NCBI GenBank assembly: GCA_032209605.1
Contig: JASFXZ010000009.1
Location: 13,441,553-13,505,552, forward strand
From: Mactromeris polynyma
Taxonomy: Eukaryota > Mollusca > Bivalvia > Venerida > Mactridae
DNA: 64,000 nucleotides
Direction: 5' to 3'
The notes beneath the pieces are model-generated. The model was not told the DNA's origin. It worked only from the letters and a program-made list of their open reading frames with translations, and made no database searches. The position numbers and the translations under genes are program-made. Below are positions 47,001-59,880 of the stretch, piece after piece (positions within the stretch are counted from its first letter, which is position 1; every line of letters begins with the position of its first letter).

Positions 47001-47854
47001 ATTACACAATATAACATACACCGTTTTCTAAGGAAATAAAGACATTTTGAAAATAAAACTGACAGCTCAGTTAGTAGTTTCTCAACAAATAAGACAATAT
47101 ATCAAAGACTCCTGTCTGAATTGAATAGTAATAATTAATTTTGAGGTTGTGTTTTTTATTTTTCCACATTCTATTTCATCGTTCAAATACCAGTACTAGT
47201 GAAACGAAAATGTCTTTACAATGTTAAGTGTTGGTATGGTTAAATAATATCAGAATATCCTTTACACAAAAAATTATTCAACACAAACTTACATTCCGCT
47301 TTGTATCATTCGTTTAAATCCTTTTGGGAAAAGAACTTTTTCCATTGTTGTGTATCTGTTAGGCGTTTAATGATATTCAAAGTATTCATATTTGCGACAA
47401 AATCTAATTAACCATGACCTGGTTTCTCTGTTATCGTGTTGATAAAAATCATTATCCAGCCCCGAATGGATATATAATCAAATATCGCTGAATTCAGGGA
47501 GTCAACTAGCCTCCATTACTCTTCAATTGTTAATGTTTCCTCCACAGATTGGTAATATTCCATATCAGATATATTTGATGTAAGAGTCAATCAAGTACGG
47601 ATATTTAACGCAATAATGTTAAACGAACTGTTACTTTAACTTTGTTTTTCCCTCAGTAAATACGCATATATTTTTGTGTATTATTAATTTATGTATATAC
47701 GCATTTTCGTTTTGTTATATTTTGTTACATAGTTATTTCAGTTTGTTCATCAACTGTAGCCTTGTATGTATGTTTGAATTTATTATAGTGTTCCTTCTCC
47801 GTCTCATAGATGTATGTTTGTATATATGTTCACATTAGTTTGTCATCATTGGCC

Positions 47855-47905
47855 GTATGTTGTTTTCCAGGAGGTCTGTGTGGGGAGGCACTGTATTTTG
47901 TACAA
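47855..47905 (+). repeat. Dispersed repeat family D, fragment
   Basis: GTTGTTTTCCAGGAGGTCTG then TGTGGGGAGGCACTG, the middle part of the family, abutting the pogo-like MITE at 47923. Confidence 0.55.
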
Positions 47906-47922
47906 AATAGAACCAGCATGTA

Positions 47923-48115
47923 CAGTCGGGCTTCTTTTATTCGACAATCTTCTATCCAAATACTCGGTATCATTCGAAATATATATCAGCTCCATGTGAA
48001 TCTTTGTATGCATTTCAATTCAACTTGCGTAAGAAGAGACATGGGGACCTGATATTAATTTCGGATAACACCGAGTATTCGGATAAAAGATTGTCGAATA
48101 AGCGAGGTCCGACTT
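47923..48115 (+). mobile_element. pogo/Tigger-like MITE, copy 4
   Basis: 193 bp between TA dinucleotides, with CAGTCGGGCTTCTTTTATTC at the left and AAGCGAGGTCCGACTT at the right. The interior has GGGGACCTGATATTAATTTC and GATTGTCGAATAAGCG. Slightly longer than copy 3. Confidence 0.8.
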
Positions 48116-48339
48116 TAAGTTCACTCGAACGGTGAAATTGTAGCAATCCATATATCATTTAGATTAATATATATGTTTATTTCGAACATGGATCATGATG
48201 GTCTATTTCAAAAGTCCTTATCATGGAAATCGTCTGCTTTCCTGGATGAAGGTGTGAACGGCTTGGTATATTTTATCGTCATTTTTGCCGCTTAAATTCC
48301 GGTGAACAACTGCTTTAAACACACACGAGTGCCTTGTCG

Positions 48340-48475
48340 GCATGCCCACCACCAACATACAGTGAATCGTTTTCATCTGGTCATATCGGAACGGACCCCG
48401 AACAGAATTCGAATATTCGACCTCCTTCTCACAAGGCGGATGCCTTAATCACTCGGTCACGGAGGCGGACTATCT
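48340..48475 (-). mobile_element. tRNA-derived SINE, second family (minus strand)
   Basis: Minus strand: TCCGTGACCGAGTGATTAAG as an A box, then GGAGGTCGAATATTCGAATTC as a B box, with a tRNA-like spacing of about 35 bases. The body after the head differs from the 14720-15013 SINE. Confidence 0.6.
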
Positions 48476-48479
48476 CAAA

Positions 48480-51385
48480 GTTGACATCACGCTGTGTGAA
48501 GTTCGTATTTGAGACAATGGTATACTATATCGTACCCTATCATTAATGACATGACTTCATACAATGTTATGTTTTATTAAACACTGTACTGTTGAAATGT
48601 GACCTTCATAAATTATCTTCAAGAGTGACACACATTATGAAAGGTCTGTGACGATCACGGTGTGTAACAAGATATGCCAAGCTGACAATGCAACGTAATC
48701 TTATTTTTCCCAAACAACTCATAATAGTACGGTGTTAGATATTGTGTCTTGGCATTTTATTTCGACTGATAATCCCTTTCAAATGTAATAATGCTTGTCA
48801 TTACTTATATGAACGCTTACAATAGGAAGACACAGAAGTGTATGATACAGATTGTACACACGTGACCATTGCCAGGAAACCGTGGAAGAGAAGCTACCGA
48901 ACGATACGTTCGACTTGACGCTTGATCGTAATGTTTACATTACAATAACCACCGCCATGTTTACTCAGACGAAAAGAACATTGAAGATAAATATGGTCAA
49001 GTATCTACCAAGCATGAGGGAAATCAGATATAGTGAAATAATGATTAAGTGTCATTGCTTTTCTACACAGTGCAAATTATATTCCCAGACAAAGTTATAT
49101 CAGACGACAAATTTGTCCCCAGTTTTGGAAACGTAAGACATTTATGAGGTTTTTCGTTTTTCGTGCTGTTTGTAAAGTATATTATAAGTTATCATTACAT
49201 CCGTCTGCAACGCTGATTTATTAACCCCCAATATGGCACAGTTTGATATGTAAGTAATGAACCTATGATATATCATTATAATTGTATTATAATACACTCC
49301 TATATATATAAAGTCATTGAATTGTATCATCGCGTTACGTAACTGTTCCACTCCTAACTTGGTATGTGAAACGGAACGTAGATAGATATGACAGGACAAG
49401 TAAATATACTTGAATACCGCACGTCCACTTGTCACCGATCCATACTATATAACCAATCACAATAAGTAACAAGAGAGCGTTGAGGCATCAATGTCGCCAG
49501 ACGAAAGCGTAACAAAATAGTTATTTAGACATTTTTGAAGGGGATATGAAGAGAATATAAACCAAAAGTGACGGAATAACACAATGAGAATTTTGCAAAT
49601 ATTGGAAGTGTAATACACAAGGTACTTAAACCTGATACGCAATCGTTTTTATGAAAGATGTTTGAATACATACGGGACGTTTCCTATAACAACTAGCAGA
49701 CGGAACGTTTAGCAGGTTCCAAACGCTGTTCTGATTTCATGACATTTTAACATTAAACATTGTTACACACTACAATTTACTGATTTATAAACAATTAATT
49801 TCTGTTTGTTCCTTAATTTTCTTTTTCGGGTTTCTACAGTTCTTACCCCTAACGGTATTATTTATTTCCAACGTCATGACAAACGTTCTTTTTCTTGGAA
49901 TTAACTTATTTAAGGTAGCCCACTCCTGAAAATGAAAAATTCCTTATAACAACGATTCCATGATTCCCTGTTATTAACTGTCCTCAGTTAGTTTTTGTTG
50001 AAAAAAATGTATGTGTGTGTTTTACTTTTTTGGTAAAATTATATTTTATCAACACACCTAAAAACGGCCTTTTCTGAACCAACATCAGTTGAAAATGGGG
50101 TATGGCTTAAGAAATCATCATACACATTAAGTCCAAACTGGTAAAATACAATTGTGTAGCCAAGGAGTTGTCACTGTGGTACAAATATAAATCAAAAAAT
50201 GTCAAAATGTATGAAAAATCTCTTCAGATTTTAATTTCTATGATCATTTTTATCAAACAAATACATAACAAGAAAGGAGCCAAAAATACATTTTTATCCA
50301 ACCTTTTTATATAATAAACTTGCATAAATAATAACATCGATTTTGTGTACCACTGATAATCTTATAGATAGTTATGTTAATTTCAATTCAAAAACATAAA
50401 AAGTATTTGCTTGTGTTCATATAAGAGAGTTATCATTTAAAATGTCCAACATGTCAGCTTTTTAACATATTTTAACTTTTAATTAAGTGCTTTTGTAACA
50501 TATATATATATGTCACAGTAAGTTCAATTGACTTTTGTACAAACACAAACCAAAACCTATCAACTCATCATCTTACTGTGGATAAAAACGTCAAAATTTG
50601 CTTAAAACGATGTCAAATTACCCCACCCACTTTTTACAAAAAAAAGGGAACCCGTTAAAAATTTGCCCCTAATCAACTTCTTTTGCAAACGTTGCTGTGA
50701 TAAAATACTTTGATGAATTTTGCAAATCATCATTTAAACTGTATGGTTGAAACTGTAACCATGGCAACAAAAATAAAAATTTAAAAAGAATATGGAAAAA
50801 CATGTTTTAAAATTTAATGAGTAATCTCTTGTTTGTACAAAATGTAAAAAAAAATAAACAGACAATTCTAACATAAAATTTATGTCATTGTGTTCATATA
50901 ACATTTACAATTTAAAATAATCTGACAGTTATTTCATCAGAATACGATTGATTATCTTCAAATTTATTGTTTTTGATGTAATTATTAGTCACAATAAATC
51001 CAGTTGACTTGTGTTCAAATATGTTCCAAACATCGGTCATATTTAAATGATTTATAGTCAAATCGTCTGCTAAATACATGTAAAAGTGTCACATACATGC
51101 TAAAAACGATGTAAATTTACCCCACTCACTACTGTAATTTATCAAATTTGCTTTCATACCATTGTGACAAATGTATGTTGTTCAGATCTGAAATCAAATA
51201 AGATAATACATTAAAATCCGGTGATGAAATGTAGTGGTTTTAAAGAAAACATATCATATGTTCTTTGTATGAAGAATTACATACAAAAAAGAGAACATAA
51301 GGTTTCACGTCACCAATAGGTTCATTGGAAAAACCGTTCGGACAATGTACTCATAAATGTTCTGTACGGACAATGTACTCGTTTA
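48480..51385. other. No supported gene
   Basis: AT-rich DNA. Open frames at 48852-49136 and 49142-49435 have no recognisable motif. The piece from about 49913 has repeated CCCACTC words and may belong to an older mobile element that I cannot delimit. Confidence 0.35.
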
Positions 51386-53534
51386 TGCAGGCGTAACACT
51401 GTCCCGAAATTGACACCAGATGGACACACGATATCGGAAATGTTCAAATTTGGCTCTGATCGTAAAAACATCGGGCCATTCGTGAGGGCATCTTAAGCCA
51501 TCGTATGACCGCCGGTGGAGTTTCTCAGGCTCCGGCAGCAACTTCGTGAGCGGTGGCAAAATCTTTGGCATGCCAAAAAATTGCCGAAGGACTTTGCGAA
51601 GGTTCATGTTCGTGTTAAATTCGTGTGTCCATTTTGCCCTTCGTAAGGCCATCGTGAGGGCATCTTTTCAAATCGTGTCATCTTCGTCTTTACCTCATGT
51701 GATCATCGGTGCCATCGGGCATTTTTCGCCTCACGAAGACAATACGAAGGAAACAAGACGCTGTCCGATTGTCTTAGGAAGGCAACACGACTACGTGAAG
51801 CCCTCGCAATGCCGTCATGTAGCCATCGTATTATAGTACGATGACATTGAGATGGGACCACGGTGTCGGCGAAGCCAGCCTCAGAGCATCTTCCTCAGTC
51901 AGTCCTGAGCAACTCTACAGAGCAGAGGCGTGTGTAACTCCCAAAGCTTCAACCACAATTAATCACAATTCAGTTCCTGTAGAATGGCATACTTTGATGA
52001 TGAGACAACCAGGATAAAGAAGGCAGCAGCATTGCTTCGTTTGATGTACCTCAGAGAACATGATGAGCAACTCTTACAGGCCAAGCACCTCCTCTTACAG
52101 GTAAAAATTGTCTTATTTCACTTTGTCATTTCTTGCTACTAGTATTTGCCTTTCTAGCATTCGACAATGTACTTATCTTGGTTTGCTTTTTATTTTCCAG
52201 GGCAGGGTCAAACCGAGGCGAAGGAGGAAACCGAGGTATATGTGGGTCAGGAAATGGCTGTCTGACAAAAGAAGAGAACGCTATGGCCACTACAACACTC
52301 TACTAAATGAGCTGAAGACAGAAGATGAGAAGGCCTTCTACAACTACACAAGACTTCCCAGAGGCCTCTACGATGAGGTAGAATAGAGAAGAAGGACACA
52401 TGGTACAGAAAGTCTCTCCCTACTGGTCTCAAGCTGTCCATCACTCTACGACACCTGGCCTGCGGTGACAATTATCCAAGCCTGTCCTACAACTTCAGAG
52501 TTGCTCCAAACACCATCTCCCTCATCGTTAATGAAGTCCGCGATGTCATCAAAGCCGAGTTTGATGCTGAGGTGATCCAGTGTCCTACTACTACTGAAGA
52601 GTGGACCGCCATTGCAGAACAGTTTGAGAAGAGATGGCAATTTCCACACTGCTGTGGTGCTCTGGAAGGCAAGCTTGTGGCGGTCACCTGTTCTTGGAAT
52701 ACTGGCTATGTGTACAGAAACTACAAGGGCTTCTTCCCCATTGTCCTCATGGCCCTGGTCGACGCAGACAACAAATTTCTCTGGATTGATGTCGGCTCTG
52801 ATGGTTCCAGCAACGATGCCAGTATCTACAATGGATCAGAACTGAAGGAAGGGCTGGAGAGTCCGAACAACATATGCAATGCCCCTGAAGAGAAGTCTCT
52901 ACCTGGTGATGACGTTCCTGTCCCATACTACATAGTAGGGGACAATGCTTTTGGGATCAACAAGCCTCTGATGAACCCGTTTTCCATCAGAAACACGGAG
53001 AACCATGAGAGAATATTTAACTACAGACTCTCCAGAGCCATGCGTGTCGTGGAGAATGCCTTTGGTACTCTGGCACACAAGTTTCGAGTTTTGCTGAGGA
53101 CCATGAACCAGAGGCCAGATACATGCAGAAAAATCATCACAACTTGGGTGATCCTTCACAATCTCATTAGACTGAGATATCCAGCCACAAACAACAACCT
53201 GGTGGACTTGGAGGACCACGGTCGGCCAAAGGTTTTATACCATCGGTAGGTCACGTGACGCCTTCGTGACCTAGTTCGTACTCTCAATACGACGTCGTGT
53301 AGCCTTCGTGTGGCCTTCGTTTGTCCTGCGGGTAAACTACTGAATAAAAATTCACATCTTCGTGTTTCCTTCGTGTGTGGTTCGAGTGCCATCGTGTGAC
53401 CTTCTGTAGGCATCGTTCTTGCTTCGGCTGTTGATTGGCTGTTGACCAAGTTCGGGGGCATCTTCGCGCGAAATTCAAAATTCCATATTCGTATGGCCAT
53501 CTGGTGTCAATTTCGGGACAGTGTGACGCCTGCA
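51386..53534 (+). mobile_element. PIF/Harbinger DNA transposon (2149 bp)
   Basis: The left end TGCAGGCGTAACACTGTCCC and the complement of the right end TGCAGGCGTCACACTGTCCC continue to match through GAAATTGACACCAGATGG, 38 bp with one difference. TTA flanks both sides (51383-51385, 53535-53537), the standard three-base Harbinger target duplication. Both subterminal regions (about 51466-51840 and 53255-53470) are full of short CATCGT, CTTCGTG and CGTGAGG words. It encodes one transposase-like gene. A separate Myb-like gene, usual in autonomous Harbingers, is not evident. Confidence 0.9.
51984..53249 (+). pseudogene. HARBI1-like transposase, one frameshift
   Basis: Exon 1 is 51984-52100 (39 codons, starting MAYFDDETTRIKKAAALLRL), then a GT-AG intron to 52200. 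The second exon runs in frame through RGLYDEV to about 52377, where the reading frame must shift (one base lost or two gained) to continue as RIEKKDTWYRKSLPTGLKLS. The downstream frame is then open to 53249. It holds the DDE_Tnp_4 core: CCGALEGK (the usual D of GA-[IL]-D-G-K is E here), DVGSDGSSNDASIY, YIVGDNAFGI (second D) and RVVENAFGTL (the E), then the WVILHNLIR segment. Two defects, the frameshift and the changed first catalytic residue, suggest the copy is inactive. The family cuts and pastes DNA at TWA targets. Confidence 0.85.
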
Positions 53535-53539
53535 TTAGA

Positions 53540-54600
53540 CATATATCAATACTGTTAAAAACCGAAATACCATTTGAAACTTACCATGAAGGATACATTC
53601 GTAAATTGAATCAATATTTTGTAGAAATACATGTCATATAGCAGCATTTTGCGCTGAAATACCCAAATTACACACATTTTCGGACAATGTACGAAAAACA
53701 AATAAAATTGCATCGAGTTTCAGGATTAAACTAATTAAACCTCGGAAAAACGTCCGTGAGTAACTTGTGTTACAGTGCGGGTACTCAGCGCCTATTCTGA
53801 AGAGCCTACCTTATCGGTAACCATCCCTACACATCAAATGTTGGGGTCGAACCGGCGGAATTTTCAGCCATTTTTGTACGGCAAATGTACTATGGAGACC
53901 ACGTGATACTATGACTGAAAAGGAATACAAAAAGAGTCGCCAGCTATGAGTAACTTAACATTGTTATGTAGCATTAATAAACAGTAGTGTTTTAGTTAAG
54001 ACACGTGAATGTAAATGTCTATGATAAAAGAACGTATTTGATCATATTGTCTATACTAAGTGATATATATCAGTATACGCATCCCTAATATTTCCAGTGG
54101 GATAGTTCAATGTTTGAAGAACCTCAGTGGTCCAAAATATCAGGACTGGTTATTTTCAGTCAGAAATAAATTTGATTGTTGCGTTCAGTATATTTAGTAT
54201 GATCAAATTAACCACTTTGCTGTCCATTATGTTTGCAAACATTACATACAATCCATATATTTATCGAGAAAAAAATCCACAGACGAGTATTTACTGGTAT
54301 GAATGGTGACTAAAACGATTAGAGAGAGTCGGGCCTGTCTGGATATTATGAAATAAGCCTATAACAGAAATGGAGGTACGTATGTCTTCACTATGTCAAC
54401 AGAAAAGGAGAATGTCCATTTAGAAGATTGTTATCGGGATTTACCTTATGTTTTACCATCCTCGGTAACATTCTGCTTAGCATACACTCGGAACAAACAG
54501 AGGAGCTTGAGTTGATACTTCCAAAAACGACGGTGGATGTATGTTCATCATTTGTTCTTTAGAGATGGCTAAAGTCTGGGAGAACTATCACAGATCGCCG
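53540..54600. other. No feature recognised
   Basis: Unassigned sequence between the Harbinger element and the next dispersed repeat. No gene. Confidence 0.4.
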
Positions 54601-54619
54601 AGAAAACAAACGTCCGTAA

Positions 54620-54730
54620 AATTCAGGTCCAATGGTAAATACGCAAGGGAACAGGGGCGCAAGGAATGGCCTGGCCGACCATAAAGGACAACTAATAGGA
54701 ATTAAGGAGGACAAACAGGGAGGGGGATTT
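54620..54730 (-). repeat. Dispersed repeat family D, left part, inverted
   Basis: On the minus strand it reads CCTGTTTGTCCTCCTTAATT, TTAGTTGTCCTTTATGGTCG, GCCAGGCCATTCCTTGCGCC and CCTGTTCCCTTGCG. The right part with GTTCCCTGTAGCAAC is absent. Confidence 0.6.
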
Positions 54731-55059
54731 AATGGATGGAATTCATCACGAAACAAGTCAAGAAAGCTAGCAACAATACACCACCGAAAGGTGGGAGAGA
54801 AAAATGTCAATCGGAAACTTAATGTGATAGTACTCAATTTATTCTAACGTGCATGAACATACATTTGAGGTAAATTGAAACTAAATCATCAATGGCTAGT
54901 TAATGATAAGAATATCTAACCGGCTTTAGAGTGACAAGAATATTACACTTTCAAGAGCATCCATCTCTTAACTTGTTAATGATAGTTAGAGCACTTTTTT
55001 ATATTGAGAAAAATTGTACTATACATAATTGAACAATACACTTTATATCACTAAAGCCC

Positions 55060-55365
55060 CATTCTCACTGTCCCGGTTCTGGTCCCGGTATCTCCCGATG
55101 AAAAATAGCCGGTATACCGGGATGATCCGGGACATTTTTGCCGAAAAATCAATTTCATTCACACATTCCCGTCGTTGTCCCGGAGTGTCCCCCGTATTAG
55201 AAGCCGGATGTCCCCGTTTGATCCCGGATTACCCCGGTTAGTTCCCGGTTTGGCACAGTTCATTTACGGTGTCGAGCCGGCGTGTTTCCCGGTCCATCCC
55301 GGTGTGACCCAGGTCGTGTCCCGGTGGCCGCCGGTACACATATGTAATGTCGCGTTTTGTCAAGA
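55060..55365. repeat. CCCGG-rich degenerate repeat block
   Basis: It starts GCCCCATTCTCACTGTCCCG and contains many spaced CCCGGT, TCCCGG and CCGGGA words in both orientations, including GCCGGTATACCGG. The GC content stands out sharply against the flanks. The architecture is like the interior of the 16291-17158 element. I cannot find a matching right terminus. Confidence 0.55.
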
Positions 55366-55439
55366 GTGCTGTAACTAACTGTATGTAATACACACACTGA
55401 TAGGTAGTGGACTAGTCCCTCCACTTTAGTTAACATTAG

Positions 55440-55520
55440 ATTAAGATCCGTGGGAATGTGTTGGGAGGGATTGTATTGTGTATGTGGCGTTCTCTGTAAC
55501 AACTTAATCTCTTTCTAATA
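55440..55520 (+). repeat. Dispersed repeat family D, right part
   Basis: GGGAGGGATTGTATTGTGTA then TGTGGCGTTCTCTGTAACAA and CTTAATCTCTTTC, the 3' half of the family. Confidence 0.6.
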
Positions 55521-55634
55521 TTGAATTAATACATGATTTATAGTCACATGTATATTGAGGAACAAACAATTATAGACATCTTTATATAAAACAAGAGACT
55601 CTACAATGCTATCGAAAGATTCAGAGTCGTATGT

Positions 55635-55830
55635 ACTGAATTATATAAGTGACATGACGGAGAGATTGTAATATAATAACACTCAGAGTCGTAGTGACAT
55701 GATGGAGACATTAATAGGTACTAACATTCAAAATGACAGATAATGGATTATACTAAGCAACATGATGGAGAGATTGAAGGATACTAACACTCGAAGTGAC
55801 AGGTATTGAATTATACCAAGTCACACATTG
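55635..55830. repeat. About 65-bp diverged tandem repeat, three units
   Basis: The phrases GACATGACGGAGAGATTG, GACATGATGGAGACATTA and AACATGATGGAGAGATTG each precede TACTAACA(C/T)TC, AGTGACA and GA-TTATAC. The units are spaced at about 65 bp. Confidence 0.6.
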
Positions 55831-55839
55831 AGAGTCACA

Positions 55840-58800
55840 ATCTGCTGGGTACATCTAAAAAAATAAGACGTGAAAATGTCAACAAACTACACAAAAATGG
55901 CACAATAGTACATTATATACATAGTCAATAATTAGTGAACTGTATTTGTGTACGACTGTCATGAACCCCACACACGTACACTCATTTGCCAACGGACTAG
56001 TTATTTTATTGTAAGCAGTGTACTTTAAATAACCCTCAGTAATTCCATTCCAGACGGCGATAGTGCTTCGACCTCTTTGCCAATTCCATTCACTCCGACC
56101 TCTGAGTCAATCTCAATCACCAGAAGCCGACTAAATCTTTTTTCTGGCAAAAGACAAGCTTTCTAAAACTAAATGCAAGGTCATTGTTCTCTAAAATGCC
56201 CGAATAATTGAGGAAAAGTCTGAAACCACTGTGATATCAGTTGCTGAAACAATTGAGACAATTGATTACAAGACAAGGGAATTACTGTGCATGGTTACTG
56301 TGTCATTCGCAAAGACACAAACAGAATGGAAGTGGTGCTTTACCTATACTCCTTGCAATCACCATTTTGTGAAAAAATAACTAAATTTGCTAGAGACACG
56401 ATTTTCATGGCAATAATTATATCTTTCACCATCAAAACATATTTCTGATAGACCCCCGAACCAAACCATTTTGTCAAATATCGTTGAATAACTTCTAAAT
56501 CTTGATAATATGCTTGTGGACTTAATGTCTAGGCAATGTTAGTTCCGTGAAGTTGGCGTATCAATCCTACATCCTAATATCAAAATTGAAAAAAAAACTC
56601 GACTTTGGTTTAACATAGAGCTTGCAATGACATCGTTATTTAACTTATGCATTTGTATTAGAAATACTTAACAACCATCGAACACATAGCTAGAACTGAT
56701 CTCAACTTTTGGGTCCGCGGTAAATTCATGTCTCATGTTACTTGGAGGACGGCATAATAATACAACATGAAGATAATACCTTATTTTCTGCTGTTTGTTT
56801 TATGCATTTAACTGGTTTTATCCACAAATTGTTTTATGTAGGACGTAGGCTGTAGTATTTCCTTTATTATCCAGTTGTCATATAGTTCTGTGTCGTTCTA
56901 TGTTTTTATTTCGTTGGTGATGCTATGTTCTTGTCAGTATCATAACGGTTTTGTTTCTGTCCCCTACCGGTATATGCCCCTGCTCCGTTTATTGTTTTGA
57001 TTGGTGTCGTTCTCTCTATATGTGACTCCACGCCTTGATCTGTCTGGGAAAATTCTGATTTGTGAATGTGGGCATTCTTGCTCCATAAATTTTCACTTAA
57101 ATTGGCAGACAGCGCCAACGTCGTTGTTGTTCTAATCCAGTCACAGACAAACGATGATTACATCTGTAGGGACAGTATCATACATTATACTCCTGGAGAC
57201 CACATTGTGTCAGAAAGAATAAAGCTTCGCGTCAAGTATAGGGTAGGCGATGACAATATAAGTTATAACGTTGCGTGTTCTGTCTGCAGTGTTGATAATT
57301 CAGTAAAATACCGCACAATATTGACCTCTAAAGAGAGCGTTTGTTGCTATTCTTTGATCAGTGCAATGACACGGTCAGTCTCAATTATTTACAGCTTATA
57401 ATTCGGTATAAATTTCTATGAAGGAAGTTTTATGTTATTCCATTGGTACGTCAGTTAAGGTCAATCTAATCGACATAGAAAGAGATATTAATTTGCTATA
57501 GGGAACGAAACATATACAAGTCAATGATTTATGCGCCATTCGTGACTAAAGAATACTTCAAGATATGTCACTGAAGTTTTACAACCATTGAATCTTGAAA
57601 TTATGTTTACTCGCGAGACATTAAGCGATGATGTCACGATTTCAAGCTGAGATGAATTCAGATAATCGAATCATTTTGTTTTTGTACATTTTTGTTGTGT
57701 ATCATTAAAGTAAAGACAGACACAAGTTTTGTCAAAATACGATTAGTCGTAAATATGTGATAATGGGTGGTTAATGCCTTCATACAGATGTACAGTACAA
57801 TACGTGTATCAGACTCACTCGTTCCAGTTTCTGGAAACCTTTAAGAAAAAGTTACAATGCAATGTTTTAGTGTACGTCTGTATGATGGCATTAACGCGTT
57901 ACTTTCTCAACATTATTACATTGCATATTTTGAAAAAAATGAGACTATACACTTTTAATACATTCGAAATGCACTATCATTATAAAGTTATTATGGATTT
58001 AATATCTATATAATTGAAACGTGTTAGTCACACAATGTAACCATACCTAATACAATTATTATTTTCGTTAACAAAAGAGTTAGTATTATTAGTTGATTAT
58101 TCTATGATTTACAAAATACATTTTTAATGGTATGTATTCTTCGTCAGCGCGAAACAGTACGTTTAAACAATTAAATATTTGTGTACTTGACACCATTAAA
58201 AACGCAACTATTTCACTTATGCCTCATTTTGTTCCTAGTATTAAATGCGTTTTATTGTTACAAATGTGTTAACCATCCATCAAAAAGAAATCAAACCATG
58301 GCCCTAGTGACCATATCTCATAACTAATTCAATTTAGGAAATTTTGTTTGAGAATAACTTTTTTATTATGTCACTATGTTGACGTGAACAACATTTAATT
58401 ACAGTTGTCAATTTAATGACGTGGAGTATACATCATGTGTTCACTGAGACGATAATTCTCTATTACTTCTTAAGTCATAACTTCCTACAAAAGTATATGT
58501 AATTAAGGAGTGCAATAAAGTTTACAAGGGTAAACCACTCGGATACATTTAAAAACACTAAGTTTTCATTAAATAATGATTATGTTGACAATTTCATGCA
58601 ATGTCTTATCACCATAAGTCTAGCAATTTCTTGCAATTTTCAATTTTGAGTGGATTCAGACGACACTACAAGACAAATATGTTCAATACACAAACAGCCA
58701 CCGGGGAAATCATCTAACAAAGTAACGACATGGCTGCCACATCACTCCTCTATAAACTTTAAGTTTTAATAATTGATAAAACTAGCAGGAAGAACTAAAA

Positions 58801-59195
58801 ACCGTTCAGGAAGAAAATTTAACATTCATAAACTCCACGGTAACAAATTGAAACTTTTGTCCAATGAAATACATCATTTAAGCGCGTTGGGCATTGTGTA
58901 GCGATTACAATTACGTCGTAGACAAACATGCTAAGTAGTAAACAGCATTGTGGCTGTTAGCAACTATATTATACCCCATTGGCTTGATTAACGCTATAAA
59001 TGTTACTTAATTCTTGAATAAACTTAAATAAGCTGCTACGAAATGGTAGAAAGTACAGACCACAGATTGTAAATATCATAAACACGTGACTGTATATTAT
59101 GTGCATGAATTTAGTTGTTCTCTCTCATAACAGTGCGATCCTGATTCACACTTCTATTTCATACGCTTGCCTAGTATTGTAGTAAAGTGCTGTTG
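55840..59195. other. No supported gene
   Basis: Long unassigned stretch. A 111-codon plus-strand frame at 57066-57401 shows no motif I know, and no splice-joined protein was found. Mostly AT-rich sequence. Confidence 0.35.
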
Positions 59196-59196
59196 G

Positions 59197-59370
59197 ATTG
59201 ATCGCGAACAGGTATATTGGCTATCAGGACCGATCCATGCCAATTTAGGTAAGGAAATGCTATCGTGCGTAAAGCTATAACTTAATACAGTTCATTACAC
59301 CTATTAGGAAATGTTATGGACCTGGTAATAATATTCATACGTTCGCAGTTAATAAATCATACTACGGTTA
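59197..59370 (-). mobile_element. MITE-like family B, copy 3 (inverted)
   Basis: On the minus strand it reads TTTATTAACTGCGAACGTAT, CCATAACATTTCCTAATAGG, TTATAGCTTTACGCACG, CATTTCCTTACCTAAATTGG and ACCTGTTCGCGATCAATC. It lacks the CCGCGG block of copies 1 and 2, so it is an internal deletion. Confidence 0.65.
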
Positions 59371-59373
59371 AAC

Positions 59374-59435
59374 CTCCGATTAGCCAATCAGAATGCAGGG
59401 ATTACTCCGATTAGCCAATCAGAATGCAGGGATTT
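59374..59435. repeat. 31-bp direct duplication with CCAAT boxes
   Basis: CTCCGATTAGCCAATCAGAA TGCAGGGATT(A) occurs twice head to tail with a 31-bp period and no differences in the shared part. Each copy holds a CCAATCAG word, a good NF-Y-type site, but no gene start is visible nearby. Confidence 0.85.
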
Positions 59436-59880
59436 GCTGAATTTTGAATCATTACTCATCAATCATTCTGAATCTCCCATTCATTATTACAGATTTTTTG
59501 CCTGTGTAGAGTGGTGACCGTGCATTGAATACAGTTATCATAATATCAGGGATAGCACTTCTTCATTCATATTTATTTTCCCCTCCCCACTCTCATCTGT
59601 CACATTCCCTGGGGTCTATGTAAGGGATTTTTGGATATGTTTATTATCTCCAAGTAGGAGAGCAGAACAGTATATATATATTGTTTTAACAAAACAAATC
59701 AAACGTTATTTACAAATATCTACGGAACAAATATGAATGTTTATAATTATGATGAATGTACACGTAGTATATTCCTGAGATTAGTGATTAAATATTACAA
59801 ACATCAATACATGTATCGTTCAATGGGCACATATTGTCCAAGTACTAAATAATGTAAAGGCTAGACATATTTCAAATTAA

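Noticed and set aside
49913..53820. Possible larger transposon around the Harbinger, suggested by AAGGTAGCCCACTCC on the left and AAGGTAGGCTCTTC on the right minus strand
   Set aside because: The match is short and gapped, the flanks show no target duplication, and the interior is unassigned.
57066..57401. 111-codon plus-strand frame
   Set aside because: No recognisable domain, no partner exons, and no matching frame elsewhere.
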